Source: a virus. Taken from it: DNA of 23,293 nt. Positions 15,437-21,289 of the stretch are shown here, one piece after another. The translations under genes and the position numbers were made by a program. The stretch covers positions 1 to 23,293 of the IMG/VR virus record IMGVR_UViG_3300021961_000655; one strand, given 5' to 3'. Below the pieces are notes generated by a model. It was not told the DNA's origin and ran no database searches. It worked only from the letters and a program-made list of their open reading frames with translations. Numbering within the stretch: position 1 is the stretch's first letter; each line of letters begins with the position of its first letter.

Positions 15437-17021
15437 AATATTCGGTCCTCCAGGTACAGGTAAAACGTATCAATTATTAAGAAGGATAAAATATTATCTA
15501 AGACATGGTGTGCAAACAAATGAAATTGCTTATTTTAGTTTTACCAATAAAGCAGTAAATGAAACTATTGATCGTTTAAAAACAATTAACTCTGCTTACA
15601 CAGAGGAGACGTTTCCTTATTTCAGTACTATTCATAGTTTTGCCAGAAAACAATTTTCCGACATACCGGTATTAGATCCTAATGAAGATATGATTCAATT
15701 TCATACCGATTACGGAACAGTAAAAATAAACATACAAAAAGGTTTTGAAGAACAATGCGTCTTTAATAATTGGTCTTTAAAAATTTACGATAAAGCACGG
15801 AACACGAAACAGGATCCAATTGCATTATATAAACAACAGGAAAGAAAAGAAGTAAGACTACCTCAATTCATATCTATCATAACCGCATATGAATTATTTA
15901 AATCCTACGAAAGTTCTCCAGGTGTACGAACTCAAGATCGATTAGATTTCACAGACATGATCTCTAAATTTATTGATGAGGGTATTCCTCCTAAATTAAA
16001 AGTATTAATGATAGATGAAGCTCAAGATCTTACTCCTTTACAATGGGACTTAGTTTTGAAATTAGCGGAGTATTCTGAGATCATCTATTTAGCAGGAGAT
16101 GACGATCAAGCTATTTATGAATGGAATGGAGCAGATGCTGATTTTTTCATATCCTTTCCTGGTAAGAAGAAGATATTAAAACAATCTAGAAGAATACCAG
16201 GAAGAATTCATTACTTCTCTAAATTAATGATGTTGCCAGCTGAGGGGTATAGAGAGAAGAAAGAGTTTAATCCTAAAGATATTGAGGGGTTTATAGATAC
16301 CTATACTGACATAAAAAGGGTCAAATTTAATCGAAATGAGACTTGGATGATACTTTGTAGGATAAATACCGTGAAGGAAGAAATACAGCAGGATTTGTAC
16401 GATATGGGGATATATTATCAAGATGTTCAGGGTAGGAAGTCTTTTAAAATTGAGCATTATCAAGCAATTCAATCATGGGGTCATTTAATGAATGGTGGTT
16501 CTATTACAAGAGAAGAGGCTTGTATTATGTATACTTTTATTCAAAACATAGACCACGGCTATAGAAGTGCTGACAGTCAAAAATGGTCGTTTGCACATCC
16601 TAATGAAGTATTTAATTATGATGAATTACAAATTAGAGCTGGACTTAGAGAAGAAAAAGGACATTGGATAGATGCATTAAAGATAAGATTTAAAAGTAAA
16701 GAAAAAGAATATTTACAAAGACTCATAAATAGTTATGGTGATCTTAATAACAAATCAAATATTATCGTGGATACAATACATGCAGTTAAAGGAGGAGAAG
16801 CCGACAATGTAGTTTTAATGGCTAAGGCTAATTGGCCATCTCACTATGAGAGAAAAAATCTACAAGAAAAAGTAAAAGAGTTAAGAGTATGGTATACAGG
16901 TGTTACTCGTACAAAAAATCACCTGCACTTAGTTAATACAGATCATAAATATCATTTTCCATTAGGAAAATTATTTAATACATATAAGGCAAACTATGAC
17001 AAACAAAGACGACTTTCTTAA
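15402..17021 (+). CDS. UvrD/Rep-like SF1 DNA helicase
   Basis: A 539-aa SF1 helicase that unwinds DNA with ATP. Motifs in order: Walker A FGPPGTGKT (14-22), Ia FSFTNKAVNE (45-54), STIHSF (75-80), II LMIDEAQDL (202-210), III YLAGDDDQAIYEWNGA (229-244), IV KQSRR (260-264), V IVDTIHAVKGGEADNVV and VI VWYTGVTRTKNHL near the C-terminus. The set is complete. It is shorter than UvrD (about 720 aa), so accessory 1B/2B parts are reduced, closer in size to phage Dda-like enzymes. It overlaps the primase by 35 nt and the DUF3310 gene by 26 nt, placing it in the replisome operon as the likely fork or restart helicase. Confidence 0.92.
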   Translation: MKRNQLHGKTIKIFGPPGTGKTYQLLRRIKYYLRHGVQTNEIAYFSFTNKAVNETIDRLKTINSAYTEETFPYFSTIHSFARKQFSDIPVLDPNEDMIQFHTDYGTVKINIQKGFEEQCVFNNWSLKIYDKARNTKQDPIALYKQQERKEVRLPQFISIITAYELFKSYESSPGVRTQDRLDFTDMISKFIDEGIPPKLKVLMIDEAQDLTPLQWDLVLKLAEYSEIIYLAGDDDQAIYEWNGADADFFISFPGKKKILKQSRRIPGRIHYFSKLMMLPAEGYREKKEFNPKDIEGFIDTYTDIKRVKFNRNETWMILCRINTVKEEIQQDLYDMGIYYQDVQGRKSFKIEHYQAIQSWGHLMNGGSITREEACIMYTFIQNIDHGYRSADSQKWSFAHPNEVFNYDELQIRAGLREEKGHWIDALKIRFKSKEKEYLQRLINSYGDLNNKSNIIVDTIHAVKGGEADNVVLMAKANWPSHYERKNLQEKVKELRVWYTGVTRTKNHLHLVNTDHKYHFPLGKLFNTYKANYDKQRRLS

Positions 17022-17244
17022 AATATTTCCAGACGACAACCAAATTGGAGGATCCCACTATAAAGAATTTACAATTCAACCTTGGACATTTATTAGAATT
17101 AATAAATTATCCTACTTTCAAGGGAACGTAGTTAAATATGTGTGCCGTTATGAAAATAAAAATGGCATAGAAGATCTAGAAAAAATAAAACATTATTGTG
17201 ATTTAGAAATAAAGTATTTAAGAGAAAAAAAGAATAATGAATAA
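16996..17244 (+). CDS. DUF3310 protein (T7 gp1.7-related family)
   Basis: An 82-aa protein with the full DUF3310 signature: QIGGSHYKEFTIQPWTFI (16-33), LSYFQGNVVKYVCRYENKNG (38-57), EDLEKIKHYCDLEIKYL (59-75). The family includes the C-terminal part of T7 gp1.7, reported as a dTMP/dGMP kinase, so a nucleotide-supply role is possible; this minimal form has no P-loop. An AAGG lies 7 nt before the ATG, within the helicase gene. It overlaps the helicase by 26 nt and the methyltransferase gene by 8 nt. Confidence 0.88.
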   Translation: MTNKDDFLKIFPDDNQIGGSHYKEFTIQPWTFIRINKLSYFQGNVVKYVCRYENKNGIEDLEKIKHYCDLEIKYLREKKNNE

Positions 17245-17902
17245 ACCTATAGAAGTTAACACCAATCTATACAGACGATTAAAAGAAAATGGTATAGAAC
17301 TAAATAACATTATTGATGTTGGTTGCTACAAAGGATCTTGGACAAGTAAACTTAAATTAATTTACCCTAGCGCAAATTATTATTTAATAGATCCTAACGA
17401 TAAGTATAAAGACAAATTAGAAGTATTAGGAAATTTTTATCATGAAGTAGTAGGTCAACAAAAAGAAGAAAGATCATTTAATTTTAGTAAAAAAGAAACA
17501 GAAGAAACAGGTAATTCTTTATATGATGAAAACTCTAATATTGAATTTAATAAAAAAACAATGTTGGTAAAACCATTAAAAGACATAGTACCTAATCAAA
17601 CTTATGATTTAATTAAAATGGATGTGCAAGGAGCAGAGTTAGAAATTATAGAAGGATCTTTAGAGTTATTTCAAAATACTAAATTTGTTCAATTAGAATG
17701 TCCAATCCATCATAACAATAAAGGAGCTCCTTTTTTTGAACATTACATTAACTACATGGCTAATTCTAATTTTAAAGTATTTGACATTGATACAATATTC
17801 TTTAATAACAAGTTAATGGTTTTGGATCTGCTTTTTGTAAATACATCTTTACCCAAAGTATCTGCACTAGAAAATGAAACTTTAATGTATAATAAACAAT
17901 GA
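17237..17902 (+). CDS. FkbM-family SAM-dependent methyltransferase
   Basis: A 221-aa FkbM-type methyltransferase. The SAM-binding motif I is IIDVGCYKGSWTSKL (25-39), YYLIDPND (48-55) is the acidic end of beta2, and the family hallmark DLIKMDVQGAELEIIEG spans 124-140, followed by FVQLEC. FkbM enzymes methylate hydroxyl groups on sugars and related small molecules; no DNA methyltransferase motif (DPPY or PCQ) is present. It may modify surface sugars, as could the two glycosyltransferases near the other end of the window, yet it is lodged between DUF3310 and the polymerase. Its ATGA overlap with the polymerase start (17899) links their translation. The acceptor is unknown. Confidence 0.88.
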   Translation: MNKPIEVNTNLYRRLKENGIELNNIIDVGCYKGSWTSKLKLIYPSANYYLIDPNDKYKDKLEVLGNFYHEVVGQQKEERSFNFSKKETEETGNSLYDENSNIEFNKKTMLVKPLKDIVPNQTYDLIKMDVQGAELEIIEGSLELFQNTKFVQLECPIHHNNKGAPFFEHYINYMANSNFKVFDIDTIFFNNKLMVLDLLFVNTSLPKVSALENETLMYNKQ

Positions 17903-19767
17903 CACATCAACTTAACTTTACTTTTCAAGAATCAGATTGGGTATGTCCATCAGAATACCCAGATTTATCTCATGCTGATGCAATTGCCATTGACTTAGAA
18001 ACTAAGGATCCTAATTTAAAAACATTAGGTCCAGGATGGCCACGATTTGATGGAGCCATTATAGGTTTTGCTGTGGCTACCGCAGGTCAGCAATATTATT
18101 TTCCTATTCAACATGATGCAGGTGGCAATATGGATTTAGCTATTACTACAGCCTATATGCAAGATTTATTAAAACTACCTTGTCCTAAAATATTTCATAA
18201 TGCACAATACGATGTAGGTTGGTTAAAGATTAATGGTTTTGAAATTAAAGGACCTATTATTGATACTATGATTGCAGCTGCAGTAGTTAATGAGAATAGA
18301 TATTCCTATTCATTAAATGCCTTGTGTTTTGATTTGTTAGGAGAAATTAAATCAGAAAACTTTTTAAATGAAAAAGCAAAGGAATGGGGAATAGATCCTA
18401 AACAAGATATGTGGAAGCTTCCTGCAGGGTATGTAGGTCATTATGCAGAACAAGATGCAGCACTAACTTATAAACTTTGGCAACATTTAAAACCTATTAT
18501 TATAAAAGAAAATTTACAAGATGTCTGGGAAATGGAGATGGAATTACTTCCTATTCTTATTGAAATGAGGATGACAGGACTTAGAGTGGATTTAGATAAA
18601 ATCAAAATACTAAAGAAAGAATTCATTAGTGATGAAAATAAAATATTAAGAGAAATTAAAGACCTTACCGGTATGGGAGTAGATATATGGGCTAATCGAT
18701 CGGTAGCAAAAGTATTTGATCATTTAGGTTTAGACTATCCTAAAACAGAAAAAACAAAAGAACCTAGCTTTACTGCTAATTGGTTAGAAAATTGTGAACA
18801 TAAAATTGCAAAACTAATTAGAGATGCAAGAGAAGTAAATAAATTTCATTCTACTTTCTTAGATGCAATTGATAGGCATTCTTTTAAAGGACGAATTCAT
18901 TCTGAGATACACCAATTAAGATCCGATGGCGGAGGAACGGTATCAGGTCGATTGAGTTATTCTAACATGAACCTACAACAAATTCCTGCACGTAACAAAG
19001 AATACGGAAATAAAATTAGAAGTTTATTCTTACCCGAAGAAGGAAGACAGTGGGGTTCTTTTGATTACAGTCAGCAAGAACCACGGCTCGTGGCTCACTA
19101 TGCAGCTTCTATTGAGCAAGGCTTTACCGGTGCAGATGAATTTATTCAAGCTTACAAAAATGAAGAGGCGGACTTCCATCAATTGGTTGCGGATATGGCA
19201 GGTATACCAAGATCAGCAGCTAAGACAATTAACCTGGGTATCTTTTATGGAATGGGTAAAAATAAATTATCTAGAGAACTTGGGATATCTAAAGAAGATG
19301 CAGAGCAATTACTACAGCGATACGATGCAAGAGTTCCTTTTGTTAAGAAATTAGCTAATGAAGTAATGTCTTCGGCAAGTAAATTTGGATTTATAAGAAC
19401 TATTAAAGGACGTAAATGTAGATTTGATATGTGGGAGCCAACTACTTTTGGTATGTATCAATCTATGAAATACGAAGAAGCTAAGGCACATTATGGAAAC
19501 AATATTAAACGAGCAGGAACCTACAAAGCATTAAATAGATTAATTCAAGGATCCGCAGCAGATCAATCTAAACAAGCCATGATTGATTGTTATAAAGCAG
19601 GACATAGACCTTTGTTACAAATACATGATGAATTATGTTTTTCTATTAATGAAGAAAAAGACACAGAATTAATTAAAGAAAAGATGACAACGTGTATTGA
19701 AAATCTAAAAGTACCTTTCACAGTAGATGTAGCATTAGGGAGATCTTGGGGTGAAGCAAAAGAGTAA
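17899..19767 (+). CDS. polA: Family-A DNA polymerase with 3'-5' exonuclease
   Basis: A 622-aa replicative polymerase. The proofreading domain is intact: Exo I AIDLETKDP (D32, E34), Exo II FHNAQYDVGWL (N101, D105), Exo III HYAEQDAALTY (Y182, D186). The polymerase domain has TVSGRLSYSNMNLQQIPAR (347-365), motif A FDYSQQEPR (D389), motif B R438/K442/Y450 in RSAAKTINLGIFYGMG, and motif C QIHDELCF (H576-D577-E578). It has no 5'-3' exonuclease domain, as in other phage enzymes. The position equal to E. coli Phe762 is Leu446. The start ATG overlaps the methyltransferase stop. It should work with the primase, helicase and SSB-like protein of the same operon. Confidence 0.95.
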   Translation: MTHQLNFTFQESDWVCPSEYPDLSHADAIAIDLETKDPNLKTLGPGWPRFDGAIIGFAVATAGQQYYFPIQHDAGGNMDLAITTAYMQDLLKLPCPKIFHNAQYDVGWLKINGFEIKGPIIDTMIAAAVVNENRYSYSLNALCFDLLGEIKSENFLNEKAKEWGIDPKQDMWKLPAGYVGHYAEQDAALTYKLWQHLKPIIIKENLQDVWEMEMELLPILIEMRMTGLRVDLDKIKILKKEFISDENKILREIKDLTGMGVDIWANRSVAKVFDHLGLDYPKTEKTKEPSFTANWLENCEHKIAKLIRDAREVNKFHSTFLDAIDRHSFKGRIHSEIHQLRSDGGGTVSGRLSYSNMNLQQIPARNKEYGNKIRSLFLPEEGRQWGSFDYSQQEPRLVAHYAASIEQGFTGADEFIQAYKNEEADFHQLVADMAGIPRSAAKTINLGIFYGMGKNKLSRELGISKEDAEQLLQRYDARVPFVKKLANEVMSSASKFGFIRTIKGRKCRFDMWEPTTFGMYQSMKYEEAKAHYGNNIKRAGTYKALNRLIQGSAADQSKQAMIDCYKAGHRPLLQIHDELCFSINEEKDTELIKEKMTTCIENLKVPFTVDVALGRSWGEAKE

Positions 19768-19897
19768 ATATAAACATTTGCTTTCATGGTTAATTAAAAA
19801 CGCAAAAAAAATACAACAACAATACAGACAGAATGCTCTATTTAAAAAACAACAAATAGAAAATGAAGTTAAAAAAATACATAAAAAAAACAAATAA
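19751..19897 (+). CDS. Possible small basic protein with GTG start (48 aa)
   Basis: A 48-codon frame opens with GTG 19751, 17 nt before the end of the polymerase gene. AGGGAG sits 8 nt upstream of the GTG. The product is very basic and Gln/Lys-rich (KYKHLLSWLIKNAKKIQQQY) with no acidic cluster, suggesting a short amphipathic helix. It overlaps the next gene by 35 nt in another frame. AT-rich sequence yields Lys/Asn/Gln frames easily, so it may be chance; the SD and the filling of an otherwise empty 95-nt gap favour a real gene. Confidence 0.4.
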   Translation: MKQKSKYKHLLSWLIKNAKKIQQQYRQNALFKKQQIENEVKKIHKKNK

Positions 19898-20132
19898 GTT
19901 TTCTAAGTTTACTATGGAAGATGTAAAGTTAGTTCATTCTATGAAACCTTATTTACCGGTAGAACGATTTATAAAATTATATGGATATTTTAATTACAAA
20001 ATATCTAAAGGCAAAAACATAAAATATTTTTATCATTTAATTGAAATGGCAGTAGAAGGTAAATTTGCAGTGACGGGTCTCCCTTGCCCAACATGCCAAA
20101 CTTGGGGTGTTCCCAAAAACAAACAAAATTAG
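19863..20132 (+). CDS. Small basic protein with C-terminal CPxC (89 aa)
   Basis: An 89-aa protein, Lys-rich at the start (LKKYIKKTNKFSKF), with a helical middle (MEDVKLVHSMKPYLPVERF, then YFYHLIEMAVEGKF) and an end motif LPCPTCQTWGV whose CxxC could hold half of a metal site. No family is recognised. ATG 19863 has no SD; an in-frame ATG at 19914 (MEDVKL) is a possible alternative. It is the last gene of the replication operon and meets the minus-strand block tail to tail with a 4-nt gap. Confidence 0.6.
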   Translation: MKLKKYIKKTNKFSKFTMEDVKLVHSMKPYLPVERFIKLYGYFNYKISKGKNIKYFYHLIEMAVEGKFAVTGLPCPTCQTWGVPKNKQN

Positions 20133-20136
20133 TTAA

Positions 20137-20349
20137 CTAAGAAGCGTAACTAAAATCTGTAGGATTGGGTGAGTGTGATTCTATTCTAGCAATGTCTAGG
20201 TCAAGATTAACTAACTGCTTTCTACATTTTCTAATTTCTTCCTGAATGTAGTTCATGTCAGTAGTAACTTTACCGTTTTCTAAATAAAGTTGGTTCCATT
20301 TAGATTCCAACTCTATCTTCTTTGCTAGTATTAACTGAGATTGTATCAT
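20137..20349 (-). CDS. Small coiled-coil protein (70 aa)
   Basis: A 70-aa helical protein with a likely coiled coil (LAKKIELESKWNQLYLENGK, then MNYIQEEIRKCRKQLVNLDL) and a polar tail. No family is recognised. The start is well supported by AGGAGG (20359-20364 on the + strand) 9 nt before the ATG, within the upstream gene. It overlaps that gene by 50 nt, so the two are coexpressed. Minus-strand small genes of this kind are often early and host-directed in phages, which is inference here. Confidence 0.7.
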   Translation of the reverse strand: MIQSQLILAKKIELESKWNQLYLENGKVTTDMNYIQEEIRKCRKQLVNLDLDIARIESHSPNPTDFSYAS

Positions 20350-20536
20350 CCCTGTTAACCTCCTCGTAAGTTAAGAACAGTCTATTGGGTGTATAGTTAC
20401 TGTTCGGTTTAGCAGTAATCTCTCCGCTTTTAACTTTTTCAGAGTAGATCAACCCTGCTTCATGAAAGCTATTTCCTAGGACTATCCCATCGGTATAGTA
20501 ACCTTTGTATCTAACTTGGATACGAAAAGCTTTCAT
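20300..20536 (-). CDS. Small soluble protein of unknown function (78 aa)
   Basis: A 78-aa protein with a beta-strand-rich N-terminus (FRIQVRYKGYYTDGIVLG) followed by a helix (FHEAGLIYSEKVKSGEI) and a strand (NRLFLTYEEV). No known motif, no membrane segment. The ATG at 20536 lacks an SD and lies 6 nt after a -10 box, the arrangement seen at other operon heads in this window. It overlaps the 70-aa gene by 50 nt, with that gene's strong SD inside it. Confidence 0.65.
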   Translation of the reverse strand: MKAFRIQVRYKGYYTDGIVLGNSFHEAGLIYSEKVKSGEITAKPNSNYTPNRLFLTYEEVNRDDTISVNTSKEDRVGI

Positions 20537-20542
20537 AAGATT

Positions 20543-20570
20543 ATCTTAACATTTTTTTGAATAAAATCAA
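20543..20570 (-). promoter_or_regulatory. Promoter for the 78-aa/70-aa minus-strand pair
   Basis: On the minus strand, TTGATT (20565-20570) and TAAGAT (20543-20548) are 16 nt apart. The -10 ends 6 nt before ATG 20536, predicting an mRNA with little or no leader. Confidence 0.5.
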
Positions 20571-20576
20571 GCATTT

Positions 20577-20699
20577 CTAAAAAATGATAGCACCTAGTAT
20601 AAATGCTACAATTAAGGATATAATAGTAACCTTATTTTTCATTATCATATCTTTAATTTTTTGCTTGATGTCTTTGGGTGTGTTTCCGTAAATTAACAT
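20577..20699 (-). CDS. Short C-terminally anchored membrane protein (40 aa)
   Basis: A 40-aa protein: a polar, Lys-rich first half (MLIYGNTPKDIKQKIKDMIM) and a hydrophobic C-terminal helix (VTIISLIVAFILGAIIF), so probably a tail-anchored membrane peptide. The start at 20699 is chosen because GGAGG lies 8 nt upstream of it. A longer in-frame start at 20768 has no SD and would overlap more of the neighbouring frame. Function unknown. Confidence 0.55.
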   Translation of the reverse strand: MLIYGNTPKDIKQKIKDMIMKNKVTIISLIVAFILGAIIF

Positions 20700-20826
20700 T
20701 TTTTTTCCTCCAAAATTTTTTTCTCCATAATAAAAAGCTTTCTTGACCATCCCAATAATAACCTTCAAATTCGTAACCTCTACGTTTTTTAAAGTCTTTA
20801 TTGGTATGAGTAGCCTTAACTATCAT
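20653..20826 (-). CDS. Possible small basic protein (57 aa)
   Basis: A frame from ATG 20826 to a TAA ending at 20653. The first 35 residues look protein-like (KKRRGYEFEGYYWDGQESFL), and the end is Lys/Arg/His-rich. It overlaps the stop of the upstream RHH-like gene by 11 nt, so it may be translationally coupled; the nearest GGAG is about 21 nt upstream, too far for an SD. It overlaps the 40-aa membrane-protein gene by 47 nt. It otherwise fills a gap in the minus-strand cluster. Not a recognised family. Confidence 0.4.
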   Translation of the reverse strand: MIVKATHTNKDFKKRRGYEFEGYYWDGQESFLLWRKKFWRKKNVNLRKHTQRHQAKN

Positions 20827-21055
20827 GGCCGTTTTTTAATGTTTTTTCTCCTTGATGTTCTATACCCTCACTTAACAATTGTTCAATCATTTTAGAAGAA
20901 CTAACATTATTCTTTTTAGCTACTTTACTTACTTCTTGATCTACTAATTTGGCAATCATGGCTCCAGGTTTTCTATAACCATGTTTGCATAATGCTTGTA
21001 GAAGATAATAACTTTTAACATCTACCGCTACAGATTTCCATTTTGATACGTCCAT
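20816..21055 (-). CDS. Possible ribbon-helix-helix DNA-binding protein (79 aa)
   Basis: A 79-aa protein. The pattern SKWKSVAVDVKSYYLLQALC, then KPGAMIAKLVDQEV, is strand, turn, helix, turn, helix, as in small Arc/MetJ-type regulators; the rest is polar. ATG 21055 is favoured by an AAGG about 8 nt upstream. A longer start at 21085 (MIPNNQKGIN added) lies only 3 nt after a -10 box and would give a leaderless mRNA. It is the first gene of the minus-strand cluster and faces a divergent promoter region, a typical place for a regulator. The fold call is from pattern only; no family is proven. Confidence 0.55.
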   Translation of the reverse strand: MDVSKWKSVAVDVKSYYLLQALCKHGYRKPGAMIAKLVDQEVSKVAKKNNVSSSKMIEQLLSEGIEHQGEKTLKNGHDS

Positions 21056-21088
21056 ATTTATACCTTTTTGATTGTTTGGAATCATAAG

Positions 21089-21116
21089 CTTATAATAGTG
21101 ATAAATAATATGTCAA
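21089..21116 (-). promoter_or_regulatory. Sigma70-like promoter for the minus-strand cluster
   Basis: A perfect -35 TTGACA (21111-21116) and -10 TATAAG (21089-21094), spacer 16. A 10-bp palindrome ATAAGCTTAT (21084-21093) overlaps the -10 and could be an operator for a dimeric regulator. Confidence 0.7.
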
Positions 21117-21152
21117 CCCATAAAATTACATAAATTATGAGATATACACAAT

Positions 21153-21181
21153 TTGACTTTTTTCAAAAACTTACCTATAAC
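21153..21181 (+). promoter_or_regulatory. Sigma70-like promoter for a short + strand transcript
   Basis: TTGACT (21153-21158) and TATAAC (21176-21181) with an ideal 17-nt spacer. The inverted repeat CCTAT-aaca-ATAGG (21174-21187) covers the -10 and the likely start site near 21188. Confidence 0.7.
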
Positions 21182-21187
21182 AATAGG

Positions 21188-21271
21188 GCATAAACTTTCT
21201 TATAGGTTTATAATTTTTGGTTAATGAATGGGGCAGGTAATTCTTGGCTCTCCTTGGATTACCTGCTTTTA
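21188..21271 (+). ncRNA. Candidate small RNA or terminated leader (about 85 nt)
   Basis: The 84-nt span runs from the predicted start of the 21153 promoter to the end of an intrinsic terminator. It holds a 6-bp hairpin, ATAAAC/GTTTAT (21190-21195 and 21206-21211), and the terminator stem. It shows no tRNA features. Either it is a discrete small RNA or an attenuated leader for the virion gene at 21290. Boundaries are predicted from sequence only. Confidence 0.45.
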
Positions 21272-21272
21272 T
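21233..21272 (+). terminator. Intrinsic terminator upstream of the large virion gene
   Basis: GCAGGTAAT (21233-21241) pairs exactly with ATTACCTGC (21258-21266), a 9-bp stem over a 16-nt loop that can form a few inner pairs, followed by TTTTATT. It lies 18 nt before ATG 21290. Confidence 0.7.
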
Positions 21273-21282
21273 TCTGTATAAT
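21254..21282 (+). promoter_or_regulatory. Candidate promoter for the virion gene at 21290
   Basis: A perfect TATAAT (21277-21282) with a weak -35 TTGGAT (21254-21259) at 17 nt. The -10 ends 7 nt before ATG 21290 and no SD is present, predicting a leaderless mRNA. The -35 overlaps the terminator's 3' arm, so readthrough and new initiation would be set at the same spot. Confidence 0.45.
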
Positions 21283-21289
21283 CATTCTC

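Noticed and set aside
20102-20116. TTGGG/CCCAA hairpin near the end of the replication operon
   Set aside because: Only 5 bp and no T run on either strand, so not a convincing terminator.
20577-20768. Longer 63-aa form of the small membrane protein
   Set aside because: The ATG at 20699 has GGAGG 8 nt upstream; the longer start at 20768 has none and would overlap more of the competing 57-aa frame.
21224-21289. In-frame upstream start for the large virion gene
   Set aside because: It would put the 9-bp terminator stem and a promoter inside the gene and add a hydrophobic stretch; no SD supports it. It remains possible if the stem is not a terminator.
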